Assembly (NCBI GenBank): GCA_947570615.1
Contig: CANOVJ010000037.1
Span: 1-39,484, forward strand
Origin: an uncultured Lachnospiraceae bacterium
Lineage (GTDB): Bacteria; Bacillota; Clostridia; Lachnospirales; Lachnospiraceae
Direction of reading: 5' to 3'
Length of the DNA: 39,484 nt
The notes below the pieces were generated by a model, which worked only from the letters and a program-made list of their open reading frames with translations, was not told where the DNA came from and did no database searches. Positions 1 through 8,982 of the stretch are shown in pieces. Positions within the stretch are counted from its first letter, which is position 1; each line of letters opens with the position of its first letter. The position numbers and the translations under genes are program-made.

Positions 1-1174
1 CAATGTATGGGAACTTCTCAATCGTGGTAACGATGATGCGCTTGCCGTCCGTGATGGCTTTTGTGAGGTCTCCAGAATGTTCTGCCCAGGCCACGGTATT
101 GCTCACCTGCATAAACTGCCTGATAGTATCCCTGATTTGTTTGTCGAGGATACGGCGGTCAGTGACCACAATAACCGAGTCCAGCATCGGATGCCCATCC
201 TGTTCAAGCCCAATCAACTGATGGGCAAGCCATGCGATAGAGTTGGACTTGCCGCTTCCTGCGCTGTGCTGGATCAGGTATTTATGCCCGACACCGTTTT
301 CCTGTACATCGTTAAGAAGCTTTGTAACCACATCCAACTGATGATAGCGTGGAAAAATTTGCTTCTCTTTTTTCTTTTTGGTATCCTCCTCCACCTCGAT
401 AACAACCTGAGCGTAGTTCTCAATGATCAGCGTCAGCTTTTCTTTTGTAAGAATGTCTTTCCACAGGTAGTCAGTCATCAAGCCATTGGGATTAGGTGGA
501 TTGCCTGCTCCATCGTTATACCCCTTATCAAAAGGCAGAAACCAACTGTCTTTACCCGCAAGACGAGTGCAGAATTTGATACGGGCGTCATCCACGGCCA
601 GATGCACCATGCAGCGTTTGAACTGGAACAACATCTCTCGCGGATCGCGATCATCCTTGTACTGCTGGACAGCATCATCCACATTTTGCTTTGTAAGCTG
701 GTTTTTGAGTTCAAAGGTGATGACAGGCAATCCATTGATAAATAAGCACAGGTCAAGAGCCAGCTTGCCTGCGTCCTGAGAATAGCGGAGCTGGCGCGTC
801 ACGCTGAAAATATTTTTCCGGAACATCTCCCTCGCTTTTTCGTTGTTTTCAGTCGGTGTGAGATAGAACATGATGAGATCAACCGGGTACACTTTAATGC
901 CATTGCGCAGAACATCTACAATACCGCGTTTGACCAACTCACCCTGGAGGCGGTTCAGAAACTGACGCCTTTTCTGCTCGGACTGAAACACACCCAGCTT
1001 ACCCATCTGTGAGGGCTGGGTATCCTGCAAAAATCGAAAAAGGCGGGTTTCATCAATCGCATATTCTTTATTATAATCGGCGTTAGTCCCTTCTTCATAA
1101 CCGTTCTGCTCAACCAGCCATTTTACAATGAGGGCCTCTAAACCGCTTTCTTTTGTGTTTGTAAATCCTGGCAT
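1..1174 (-). CDS. hsdR: Type I restriction enzyme R subunit, N-terminal part (cut by window edge)
   Basis: This is the motor/nuclease subunit of a type I restriction enzyme, which translocates and cleaves unmodified DNA together with HsdM and HsdS. The frame is open from the ATG at 1174 to the window edge, giving 391 codons and no stop. An HSDR_N-type PD-(D/E)XK nuclease core is visible: a D near residue 131 followed by FELK (E145, K147). A helicase Walker A motif, SAGSGKSNS, lies near residues 302-310. The remaining helicase motifs and C-terminus lie outside the window. AGGAGGG sits just upstream of the ATG, which starts 2 bases after the stop of the DUF1016 gene, so it is the last visible gene of the operon. 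The frame is intact as far as it can be read. Confidence 0.93.
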   Translation of the reverse strand, partial: MPGFTNTKESGLEALIVKWLVEQNGYEEGTNADYNKEYAIDETRLFRFLQDTQPSQMGKLGVFQSEQKRRQFLNRLQGELVKRGIVDVLRNGIKVYPVDLIMFYLTPTENNEKAREMFRKNIFSVTRQLRYSQDAGKLALDLCLFINGLPVITFELKNQLTKQNVDDAVQQYKDDRDPREMLFQFKRCMVHLAVDDARIKFCTRLAGKDSWFLPFDKGYNDGAGNPPNPNGLMTDYLWKDILTKEKLTLIIENYAQVVIEVEEDTKKKKEKQIFPRYHQLDVVTKLLNDVQENGVGHKYLIQHSAGSGKSNSIAWLAHQLIGLEQDGHPMLDSVIVVTDRRILDKQIRDTIRQFMQVSNTVAWAEHSGDLTKAITDGKRIIVTTIEKFPYI

Positions 1175-1176
1175 AG

Positions 1177-2199
1177 TTATCCCTCCTGTTCTTCAATCCG
1201 CTTGCGCTCAGCTTCAATTTCACGCTGCAATTCCTCAGCAGTGGGTAGGGCAAAACGATAACGTGAAGCAAAAACTTGTTGAGCATCATTCAGAACAGAG
1301 TATTTGACGATTGCCTCATTCTTCTGAGAACACAGTATGATACCTATAGTAGGATTGTCATCTTCATTTTTATATAGCGCATCAAACATCCGGATGTAGC
1401 TGTCCATCTGCCCAATATCACCATGCGTCAATTTGCCAATTTTCAGGTCAATCAGCACATGGCATTTCAGGATACTGTGGTAAAATACAAGGTCAAGGTA
1501 AAAATCTTCATCTTCATAGCGCATCAGCTTCTGTCTGGCTACAAAACAGAAACCACGTCCCAACTCCAACAGAAATTCCTGCAATTTATCAATCAATGCC
1601 TGTTCCAAATCAGACTCCCGCAGGGCCGGATAATCTTTCAGGTCAAGGAACTCCAACACATACGGGTCTTTGATGAAATTTTCCGCAGCTAAAGGCGTCG
1701 TAAGTTCGACAGCTTCGGCCCTTACAGGTGCCTGTTCTCTGCTTGCAAGAATCCGCTCATAATATAGAGTAGAAATCTGCCGTTCCAGCTGGCGGCTTGA
1801 CCATGCGGAAGCGATAGCCTCGTCCATATACCATTGCCTTGCCTGCTCATTTTCCACTGACAACAGGAGACGATAGTGCGTCCAGGTCAATTGCGAACGC
1901 AATGCGTTCGTATTTGGAAACATCACATAAAATTTCTTCATTTGCTGTAATGTCCGCACAGAAAAGCCCTTGCCAAAATCCCTGGACAAACGGCTGGACA
2001 ACTCCTGCAAGACAGATTTTCCATAATCAGCCCGCGCATTGCCATTTTGCTCATGCTCTACGATGATGTGCCCAATCTGCCAGTAGGCTTGTACCATCGC
2101 AAAATTGACTGCGCTGTATGCCTGATTGCGCGACAGCAGAAGAGTTTCTTTTATTTCGGAATAGATGTCTTCATAAGGAATTAGATCATTATTGGCCAT
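1177..2199 (-). CDS. DUF1016/YhcG-family PD-(D/E)XK nuclease-like protein
   Basis: A 340-residue protein resembling the YhcG/DUF1016 family. It has an N-terminal helical domain (residues about 10-150, with the family-typical stretch GKGFSVRTLQQMKKFY) and a C-terminal PD-(D/E)XK fold. The likely catalytic residues are D236 in YLDLVFY and D251/K253 in LIDLKIGK, where Asp replaces the more usual Glu of the ExK motif. Family members are frequent in type I restriction loci; their role there is not settled. The ATG at 2199 has AAGGAGGG eight bases upstream, overlapping the end of the membrane protein gene. It lies between hsdS and hsdR in the same operon and so is probably co-expressed. Family call is fairly sure; function is not. 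Confidence 0.88.
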   Translation of the reverse strand: MANNDLIPYEDIYSEIKETLLLSRNQAYSAVNFAMVQAYWQIGHIIVEHEQNGNARADYGKSVLQELSSRLSRDFGKGFSVRTLQQMKKFYVMFPNTNALRSQLTWTHYRLLLSVENEQARQWYMDEAIASAWSSRQLERQISTLYYERILASREQAPVRAEAVELTTPLAAENFIKDPYVLEFLDLKDYPALRESDLEQALIDKLQEFLLELGRGFCFVARQKLMRYEDEDFYLDLVFYHSILKCHVLIDLKIGKLTHGDIGQMDSYIRMFDALYKNEDDNPTIGIILCSQKNEAIVKYSVLNDAQQVFASRYRFALPTAEELQREIEAERKRIEEQEG

Positions 2200-2203
2200 T
2201 TTA

Positions 2204-3091
2204 TCAGCCCTCCTTGGCGGGAAAACAACTCTTATAGGCGTTTTGCTTCTTTAACGCAATATATTCACGAGCCAAAGCGGTTAGCTGCGGTATCTCGGTT
2301 TGGGTGTATTTGCCAATTTCAGTTAGTGCAGCAATAATTTTACTTTGCTGGGACTCTACGTTGATGATTTCGCTTTCGTATCTTTTGATTTCGGATTCAC
2401 CGTATTCTGGAGGCTGGCCACATAACTGGCACTGTTGGTTTGTCTTTTGGCAGTTCGCAATCAGCGCCCTTCGGATCGCATTCTGATTGCAGGCGACAAT
2501 GTAGGTATCAATTATTTGTAAAAGCGTAAAAATCCGATTTCCCACGTTTTCGTATATTCTTTGAAATTCTGGCAAAATCGTTGGTATTCGGCATGGGTTC
2601 TTACAAGTAGGACATCCCGCAGGAATTACATAAACCTCTGAAAAAAACATTGCCTCCAACTTTGCGGTGTTTATTTTCTGCATTTCTTCTGCAATCTGCT
2701 GCCGGACAGCGGATACTTCCACAGAGTCATAGCCGGTACTTGTAATGCGTATGCTATTGAACCGCTGGTAGAGAGCATTTGGCGCAAACAGGTTCAATTC
2801 GCAGATTACTTTTCCCAACCCGTCCCTTTCTTTTTCAATGATTTCCATCGCTTTTTCATATTGATGAATACTGCGCTCATGTTTTAATGTGATCATTACA
2901 CCGGCAAGGGTCATTGTACCACCCAGGTAACTGCCGCAAAAGATAAACCATGTTGAGGCATCCACATTCGGCACATTGATGTTAATACCGAAATAGTTAC
3001 CCAAGGCAATTCCTATATGCAGACAGAACATGAGAATGAATGGAACAGCAAGGACAACTAAAAACCACCATTTTGACAACCTATTCTCCAT
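2204..3091 (-). CDS. Two-helix membrane protein with cysteine pairs, in the type I RM operon
   Basis: I do not recognise this 295-residue protein. The reading frame extends upstream to 3238, but that part lies inside hsdS. The ATG at 3091 has AAGGAG eight bases upstream and overlaps the hsdS stop by 11 bases, so I use it. Two hydrophobic segments are visible (about residues 8-34 and 46-68), followed by a charged helical, possibly coiled-coil region (70-150). A cysteine cluster follows, CPTCKNPC (C160, C163, C167), with a second pair CQLC (C221, C224), compatible with metal binding. A helical tail ends the protein. The likely topology is a short membrane anchor with a large cytoplasmic domain. 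Its place inside the RM operon suggests an accessory defence role, which is inference only. Confidence 0.75.
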   Translation of the reverse strand: MENRLSKWWFLVVLAVPFILMFCLHIGIALGNYFGININVPNVDASTWFIFCGSYLGGTMTLAGVMITLKHERSIHQYEKAMEIIEKERDGLGKVICELNLFAPNALYQRFNSIRITSTGYDSVEVSAVRQQIAEEMQKINTAKLEAMFFSEVYVIPAGCPTCKNPCRIPTILPEFQRIYENVGNRIFTLLQIIDTYIVACNQNAIRRALIANCQKTNQQCQLCGQPPEYGESEIKRYESEIINVESQQSKIIAALTEIGKYTQTEIPQLTALAREYIALKKQNAYKSCFPAKEG

Positions 3092-4475
3092 CCATTTCTC
3101 CTTCCATTGACCCAACACTTTCTTCGCTTTCTCCATCAGCATCTTCCTCCACAAACTCATACTCTGAAATCTCAATACCACGGACATCAATTTTGCCTGT
3201 AACAACATCAGAGATAAGCCACGTTTTAAGCTCATCAAGTGCTTGGATTTCTTTCTGTATAGTCTCTATCAGAACAGTGTACTTTGAATGCTGGGTATCC
3301 AAATATGTAGCAATTGCCTTCTGTTCGGTTATCGGCGGTATAACTACCGGCATTTGCTTCAGTAGGTTCTGACCTAATGAAGCCCGGATGACAATATTCA
3401 TCATTGATGAGAAATGGTTTCTTATCGCAGGTATCTGGAGATAATATTTCATGTAGTCGATATCGACAAGTATTTTGCCAGGACGGCAACGAATAAGAAA
3501 GCCAGAGAATATAGCTTTTTCAATTGTGTGCTTACATACTGCGGCCATTCCAATTTCTTCTATATTTTCCGAAGTTCGGGTAAAGAAAATATCACCTTCA
3601 CGAACAGAAAATGCTTCTTGCTGTTGCTCATTCGATTGCGCAACCCCGCTCACAGTTTCCGGCAATTCCAAATGGCGATATACATCTCCGTATCCAACAA
3701 ATGGAGTTCCAGAAGTAAAGAATTCACCTGATTCACTGATTCCGTTCTGAAACGAACAGAATCTTCCGAGTTTTATAAGATTCCAATCTGCGGGGATATC
3801 GCCAACCCATTGATTACTACTATCTTTCAAAAGAGAATTATGCAATCCATGTAAAACGATGTGGCTAATTGATTGGTTCTCTTGCTCTTTTAGCAAAACA
3901 ATCTGTTTTTTCTTAATCGAAATTAGCTTATTGATACTTGAAACTTTCCAGTCCAAAAAACGCACAATCTGATCCTGCTCAGGGCGGGGTGGAACAGGAA
4001 GAATGACATTATTTAGCTTTACCATTGGAATTCTTTTTCTTATGTCCAGAATGCCATTTCCAAGACCTTCCAATGTCTTTTCAAATGTCGAAAGGCGAAA
4101 TATATATTCAGAATACTTGATATTCAATTTTCCTCTTGAAACCAATGCATAATAAGCAGGACTTATAGCGCCAAAGTATTGAGATACTCCAACAGAACCA
4201 ATAATAACATTCATGCTATTTAAAATAAGGTCATCAGGGTATGCTAAATGATAGTCTTCAAGTTTCTCTTTGGATTTATTCCCTATATTGCCTTTTTCGG
4301 CATAGGGGATCACTCCCAGTGTATTTGTAAGAGAAAGGATTTCTCTTGCTTTAATAGGACTATTGTTTTCCTTGCGCTCAAATAGCAACTGCTTTAAACG
4401 CGCCGTTTTCCAATGCGCGGGGAGTTTATCCACCCATCCAAGAGATACAGAAGTGTATTGGCTATAGGATTTCAT
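3081..4475 (-). CDS. hsdS: Type I restriction-modification specificity subunit S
   Basis: HsdS chooses the DNA target for the type I complex. The 464 residues show the usual two half-sites. Each target recognition domain opens with a related motif (WVDKLPAHWK at 14-23; WVGDIPADWN at 223-232). Each ends in a conserved helical spacer (RPEQDQIVRFLDWK at 164-177; ITEQKAIATYLDTQ at 382-395), so a bipartite recognition sequence is expected. The last 30 residues form an unusually acidic tail (from about 435, rich in E, D, S and G) beyond the normal end of the second spacer helix. The ATG at 4475 overlaps the hsdM stop as ATGA, indicating translational coupling. The gene appears intact. Confidence 0.94.
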   Translation of the reverse strand: MKSYSQYTSVSLGWVDKLPAHWKTARLKQLLFERKENNSPIKAREILSLTNTLGVIPYAEKGNIGNKSKEKLEDYHLAYPDDLILNSMNVIIGSVGVSQYFGAISPAYYALVSRGKLNIKYSEYIFRLSTFEKTLEGLGNGILDIRKRIPMVKLNNVILPVPPRPEQDQIVRFLDWKVSSINKLISIKKKQIVLLKEQENQSISHIVLHGLHNSLLKDSSNQWVGDIPADWNLIKLGRFCSFQNGISESGEFFTSGTPFVGYGDVYRHLELPETVSGVAQSNEQQQEAFSVREGDIFFTRTSENIEEIGMAAVCKHTIEKAIFSGFLIRCRPGKILVDIDYMKYYLQIPAIRNHFSSMMNIVIRASLGQNLLKQMPVVIPPITEQKAIATYLDTQHSKYTVLIETIQKEIQALDELKTWLISDVVTGKIDVRGIEISEYEFVEEDADGESEESVGSMEGEMDGE

Positions 4476-6478
4476 CGTATCCCCTCCATAATCTCCGCCA
4501 TCATGCCATCCGCTTCCCGTTCAAGAGCTTTCAGGCTCTCTAAAATTTCCTCCATTGGGCGCAGTTCCATCGGCTTATAGAAATACTTAGTAAAACTGAT
4601 TTCATAGCCAATCTGCGTTTTCTTTTCGTCTACATAGGCATCTGGGGCATATGGCAGCACTTCATTTTTCATAAAGGCATCAATGCCGCCGTCATAGGTA
4701 AACGGAATGTTCTCCGTATCCCGCAGGTCAACATTCGGCTCCCCCTCGATGGGCTGTGTAATGGCATCCTTCTCTGTGATGAAGGGGCGGATTTTCTTCA
4801 AGGTAGCGGCTTTCAGCTTTGTGGCTTTGGCAAATGCTGTCCAGTCATCCAGAGGTGCGGTTTTTGCAGCCTCGGCAACAGCACTTTGCACCGCCGCAAA
4901 CTCATCCGCTTTCTTGAATAAATCGGCAGGAATTTCTCTGTCAGGATATATGCGCAGGCGCAGAGGCCGTTCCACTGTGACAGACCAGTAGCCAAACTCC
5001 TCATTATCAAAAATCATGCTGACTTCGCTTTGCTCCATCTCCATAAAAATGCGGACGATTTCACTTCGGATTTCCGATGTGATTTCACAATTCTTCTTGC
5101 CCATATTTTTGCGGAGCGGGGATTTCATGGCGGTTGCGTCAATCAGTTGAATTTTCCCTTTGCGGCGTTCCTCTTTCTGATTGGACAGAATCCAGATGAA
5201 TGTCCCAATTCCTGTGTTGTAGAACATATTCTCCGGCAGTGCGATGATAGCCTCAACCAAGTCGTTCTCAATCAGATTGCGGCGGGCATTGCTTTCCCCA
5301 CTGTCGGCGTCACCTGTGAAAATGGACGAGCCGTTATGTACCTCGGCAATGCGACTGCCCAGCGGCGTATCCTTTTTCATCTTTGCCACATTGTTCAGAA
5401 GGAACAGCAGTTGACCATCGCTTGTCCGAGGGATCATGGCCATCTGTTCGCCGCCTTCAAGATAGGCATTAAATCGGGTATCCAGAATCTCTTTTTTACC
5501 GCCCATCTTCTCTGCGTCAACCTTCCAGCTTTTCCCGTAAGGCGGATTGGACAGCATGAAATCAAACTGCCTTGTGGCGTTTCCGTCCAAGGAAAGCGTA
5601 GAGCCATAACTGATATGCTCCGCCTGTTCCCCATCACCTTTGAGCAGCATATCCGCCTTGCAGATTGCATATGTTTCGGGGTTCACTTCCTGCCCAAACA
5701 AATGAATAGACACATTCTTTCCATACTGCTTTGCAATTGTCAGAAGTCTGTCTTGTGCGACAGTAAGCATACCGCCTGTCCCACAGGCTCCATCATAACA
5801 GGAATAAGTGGCATCCTTGATTTGGTCGGCGATGGGCATAAACACAAGGTCAGCCATCAGTTCAACGACATCGCGGGGCGTCCAGTGTTCCCCGGCCTCC
5901 TCGTTGTTTTCCTCATTGAACTTGCGGATCAGTTCCTCAAAAATCGTACCCATGCCATGGTTGTCCAGCCCAAGATGCCTCACCATAGTCTGAGCATCGT
6001 CCTTATAAATTGGCTTCGGAGAGAGGTTAATATCCGGCGAAATAAATTTCTCAATCACCGCCCCCAGAATATCCGCCTCAATCATCGTATCAATCTGATT
6101 GCGGAACTTGAACTTCTCCAAAATCTCCTGCACATTAGGGGAGAAACCGTCCAGGTAAGCCTCAAAGTCGGCCTTTAGCGTTTGCTTCTTTGCGCGGCTG
6201 GTGAGGTCGCGCAGGCGGAACGGGGAGGCGTTACAGAATGCCTGCCCTGCCGCATTGCACAGTGCCGGCCATTGATTATCGATTTTGGCTGCATCCAGCT
6301 TTTTCTTCATATCAAGAACAGCCTCTTTGCTGTCCTCCAGCATGGCATCCAAGCGGCGGATAACTGTCATCGGCAGAATAACATCACGATATTTTCCACG
6401 CACATACACATCACGCAGGCAGTCATCCGCAATTCCCCATATAAAACTTACGATTGTATTGTGAATTTGATTATCCAT
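4472..6478 (-). CDS. hsdM: Type I restriction-modification N6-adenine methyltransferase subunit M
   Basis: HsdM transfers a methyl group from S-adenosylmethionine to adenine N6 at the sites chosen by HsdS. The 668 residues begin with the HsdM N-terminal helical domain and contain GEHWTPRDVVELM (197-209), the SAM-binding motif YDGACGTGG (228-236) and the catalytic motif NPPYG (311-315). The C-terminal part, about 150 residues beyond the catalytic domain, is long for the family but occurs in the larger HsdM subgroup. The ATG at 6478 has GAAGGG about ten bases upstream. It is followed directly by hsdS with a 4-base overlap. It is probably transcribed with the Xre gene 90 bases upstream. Confidence 0.95.
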   Translation of the reverse strand: MDNQIHNTIVSFIWGIADDCLRDVYVRGKYRDVILPMTVIRRLDAMLEDSKEAVLDMKKKLDAAKIDNQWPALCNAAGQAFCNASPFRLRDLTSRAKKQTLKADFEAYLDGFSPNVQEILEKFKFRNQIDTMIEADILGAVIEKFISPDINLSPKPIYKDDAQTMVRHLGLDNHGMGTIFEELIRKFNEENNEEAGEHWTPRDVVELMADLVFMPIADQIKDATYSCYDGACGTGGMLTVAQDRLLTIAKQYGKNVSIHLFGQEVNPETYAICKADMLLKGDGEQAEHISYGSTLSLDGNATRQFDFMLSNPPYGKSWKVDAEKMGGKKEILDTRFNAYLEGGEQMAMIPRTSDGQLLFLLNNVAKMKKDTPLGSRIAEVHNGSSIFTGDADSGESNARRNLIENDLVEAIIALPENMFYNTGIGTFIWILSNQKEERRKGKIQLIDATAMKSPLRKNMGKKNCEITSEIRSEIVRIFMEMEQSEVSMIFDNEEFGYWSVTVERPLRLRIYPDREIPADLFKKADEFAAVQSAVAEAAKTAPLDDWTAFAKATKLKAATLKKIRPFITEKDAITQPIEGEPNVDLRDTENIPFTYDGGIDAFMKNEVLPYAPDAYVDEKKTQIGYEISFTKYFYKPMELRPMEEILESLKALEREADGMMAEIMEGIR

Positions 6479-6568
6479 GCATCTTTATTCCCTTCTCACG
6501 GAGATTGGCGTCTTCCGATTTACAGCAGATTTATCGTTGCTTCAAAACTCATATTCTGTAAAACCGAT

Positions 6569-6775
6569 TCACTGTTCTTCTACCATTTCCATAATATCAT
6601 AGACATCACATCTTAGGACCGTGCAGATTTTTTCAATGATTTCTGTATTTACATTTTCATTTTTGCCGAGTTTTGTAACGGATGCCGCACTGATCCCAGC
6701 TAATTGTTGCAAATCTTTTTTCTTCATATCCTTATCAATCAACAGTTCCCATAATTTTTTGTAACTGATAGCCAC
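6569..6775 (-). CDS. Small Xre/Cro-type HTH regulator of the RM locus
   Basis: A 68-residue protein that is almost entirely a Cro/C1-type helix-turn-helix (KKKDLQQLAGISAASVTKLG at about 18-37). The start is GTG at 6775, with AGGGAGG eight bases upstream. It is the first gene of the restriction operon, 90 bases before hsdM, and has its own extended -10 promoter. Such single-domain regulators often sit ahead of restriction genes and can act as control proteins that delay restriction until methylation is established. That role here is inferred from position. It could alternatively be an unrelated regulator of the same family. Confidence 0.85.
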   Translation of the reverse strand: MAISYKKLWELLIDKDMKKKDLQQLAGISAASVTKLGKNENVNTEIIEKICTVLRCDVYDIMEMVEEQ

Positions 6776-6826
6776 GAATGAACCTCCCTTTTCCGGGAAT
6801 GTACCGATTGAAGATTTCTGTTGCTT

Positions 6827-6855
6827 ATTATAACACTGCTAATCCCCAAACGCAA
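6827..6855 (-). promoter_or_regulatory. Promoter of the Xre-hsdMS operon
   Basis: On the minus strand, a perfect -10 TATAAT (6827-6832) is preceded by TG one base upstream (extended -10). It is spaced 17 bases from a weak -35 TTGCGT (6850-6855). It lies about 50 bases upstream of the GTG start of the regulator gene. No other good promoter was seen in front of hsdM. Confidence 0.65.
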
Positions 6856-6899
6856 AATTTTCTCCTGCGATTGCAGGATAAACAAACCATAACAACAAA

Positions 6900-6928
6900 T
6901 GGAAATCCTTCCGCAAATGTTGTATAAT
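6900..6928 (+). promoter_or_regulatory. Promoter of adenine deaminase
   Basis: TGGAAA (6900-6905), a 17-base spacer and a perfect TATAAT (6923-6928) lie about 90 bases ahead of the ade start. It diverges from the restriction operon promoter, so the 245-base gap 6776-7020 holds both. The leader shows no purine-riboswitch core. Confidence 0.6.
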
Positions 6929-7020
6929 TTCCATAACCGATAATTTTTATGTTTCAAAGCAGCAGACGTCCCGGCCCAAAGCGCCCTGCGGCCATCTGCG
7001 AAGCAAAAAGGAGAGTAATC

Positions 7021-8841
7021 ATGATCAATCATTTCTGTAAACATCCCCTGTGGGAGGTCAGCGCGCAGCTATCTGCCGTTGCCGGAGGCGTAAAGCCTGC
7101 CGACATGGTGATCACCCACGCAAATCTGGTCAACGTCTGCACCAGGGAAATCCTGCCGGATGTGTCGGTAGCCGTGTCCGCCGGACGGATCGCCCTGGTT
7201 GGCGACGCCGCGCACTGCATCGGCGAGGGGACACAGGTGGTGGACGCCCAGGGCCAGTATCTGGCTCCGGGCTTTCTGGACGGACATATCCATGTGGAGT
7301 CTTCCATGATGGGCGCAGGCGAATATGCCAGGGCCGTCATTCCCCACGGCACGGTGGGAATTTACATGGATCCCCACGAGATCTGCAACGTGCTCGGTCT
7401 TGAGGGCGTGCAGTGCATGATGGAGGACGCCGCCCGCACCCCCTTAAAGGCCATGCTCACCACACCCTCCTGTGTGCCCGCGGTTCCGGGCTTCGAGGAT
7501 ACAGGCTCCCATATCGGACCTGCGGATGTGGAAAAGACAATGGACTGGGACTGCTGCGTGGGCCTGGGCGAGATGATGAATTTCCCCGGCATCCTCTCCT
7601 CCAGTGAGGAAACCCACGCAATTACCGGAAATACCCTGAAAGCGGGAAAGATCGTCACCGGCCATTATTCCATGCCCGAAAACGGCAGGGGCTTAAACGC
7701 TTACGTAGCTTCCGGAATCCGCTGCTGCCATGAATCCACCAGGGCGGAGGATGCCCTGGCCAAAATGCGCCTTGGCATGTACGCCATGCTCCGGGAGGGT
7801 TCCGCCTGGCATGACCTTAAGGAAGTATCCCGCAGCATCACGGAGCATGAGGTGGACACACGCTTTGCGGTTCTGATCTCCGACGATACCCATCCCCACA
7901 CCCTTTTATCCCAGGGGCATCTGGATCATATTGTCCGCCGGGCTGTGGAGGAGGGCATCGATGTGCTGACCGCCATCCAGATGGTCACCATCAACTGCGC
8001 CCAGTGCTTCCAGATGGATCACGAGCTGGGAAGCATCGCCCCCGGCAAGTGCGCCGATATGGTACTGCTGGACAACCTGGAGGATCTGAATGTAAGAAAG
8101 GTCTGGATCGACGGCGATCTGGCCGCCCAGGACGGCGCCGTTGTAGGGGAATATGCCCCCTATACCTATCCTGAGTGGGCCACCCGCTCCATCCATATCC
8201 GCGACGCCATCACCCCCGAAACCTTCCGCATCCCTGTGCAGGAGGGACAGATCCGTCCCGATGGAACCGTGAACATCCGGGCCATCGAGGTGATCCCTGC
8301 ACGGGTGGGAGACTACGAGCGCCACGTGGCTTTGCCTGTGAAGGACGGTCTTCTGAAATCCGACGTGGAACAGGACGTGCTGAAGACGGTGGTATTCGAG
8401 CGGCATCATGATACCGGAAAAAAGGGCTTTGGCTTCGTGAAGGGCTTCGGCATCCGTCAGGGCGCGATGGCTTCCACTGTGGCCCACGACGCGCATAATC
8501 TTCTGGTGGTGGGCACCAGCGACGAGGATATGGCTCTGGCGGCCAACACCCTGATCCAGTGCGGCGGCGGCATGTGCGCCGTCTCGAATGGCCAGGTTCT
8601 TGGGCTGGTTCCCCTTCCCATCGCAGGTCTTATGAGCGAGAAGCCCGTGGAGGAGATCGGAAGGATCGTGGCGGATCTGGAGGAGGCCTGGAAAAAGATC
8701 GGCTGCTCCATGCCCTCGCCCTTCATGACCATGGCGCTGATCCCGCTGGCCTGCCTGCCGGAGCTTCGACTGACGGACCGGGGGCTGGTGGACTGCAACC
8801 GCTTCTGCTTCGTGGATATCATCGCGGACGAAGAGGCATAG
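7021..8841 (+). CDS. ade: Adenine deaminase
   Basis: This enzyme hydrolyses adenine to hypoxanthine and ammonia in purine salvage, in the cytoplasm. The 606 residues match the usual size of bacterial adenine deaminases of the amidohydrolase superfamily. Visible features are the N-terminal composite beta domain, the metal-binding motif GHIHVESSM (H89 and H91), EICNVLG near 120, and the C-terminal family domain (GFVKGFGIRQGAMASTVAHD near 478). The frame is open from 6949, but the ATG at 7021 has AAGGAG nine bases upstream and begins with a family-like N-terminus, so I use it. It is a single-gene unit ending at a strong terminator. Confidence 0.95.
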   Translation: MINHFCKHPLWEVSAQLSAVAGGVKPADMVITHANLVNVCTREILPDVSVAVSAGRIALVGDAAHCIGEGTQVVDAQGQYLAPGFLDGHIHVESSMMGAGEYARAVIPHGTVGIYMDPHEICNVLGLEGVQCMMEDAARTPLKAMLTTPSCVPAVPGFEDTGSHIGPADVEKTMDWDCCVGLGEMMNFPGILSSSEETHAITGNTLKAGKIVTGHYSMPENGRGLNAYVASGIRCCHESTRAEDALAKMRLGMYAMLREGSAWHDLKEVSRSITEHEVDTRFAVLISDDTHPHTLLSQGHLDHIVRRAVEEGIDVLTAIQMVTINCAQCFQMDHELGSIAPGKCADMVLLDNLEDLNVRKVWIDGDLAAQDGAVVGEYAPYTYPEWATRSIHIRDAITPETFRIPVQEGQIRPDGTVNIRAIEVIPARVGDYERHVALPVKDGLLKSDVEQDVLKTVVFERHHDTGKKGFGFVKGFGIRQGAMASTVAHDAHNLLVVGTSDEDMALAANTLIQCGGGMCAVSNGQVLGLVPLPIAGLMSEKPVEEIGRIVADLEEAWKKIGCSMPSPFMTMALIPLACLPELRLTDRGLVDCNRFCFVDIIADEEA

Positions 8842-8873
8842 GAGACTGCGCCAGTCATCCTTATATTAACAGG

Positions 8874-8908
8874 AAAAGGGGCCCCGCTTTAAAGCGCCGG
8901 CCCCTTTT
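8874..8908. terminator. Two-way terminator between ade and rubrerythrin
   Basis: AAAAGGGGCC (8874-8883) pairs with GGCCCCTTTT (8899-8908), and GCTTTAAAGC forms the inner stem. The A-tract on one arm and T-tract on the other let it act on both strands, fitting the convergent ade and rubrerythrin genes. Confidence 0.85.
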
Positions 8909-8982
8909 CATATCCCGTTCGCATCTCTGCGACGCCGCGAATTACATAATACAGTCAAAGCCGAAGCTCTCTCCGGCCTCAA

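Noticed and set aside
2204-3238. Long form of the RM-locus membrane protein starting at 3238
   Set aside because: The extra 49 codons lie wholly inside hsdS and lack a ribosome site, whereas the ATG at 3091 has AAGGAG at good distance.
5030-6178. 382-codon open frame on the plus strand, opposite hsdM
   Set aside because: It is antisense to the clearly coding hsdM, has no family resemblance and no ribosome site.
6929-7020. Possible purine riboswitch in the adenine deaminase leader
   Set aside because: The conserved loop sequences and the three-stem layout of purine riboswitches are not present.
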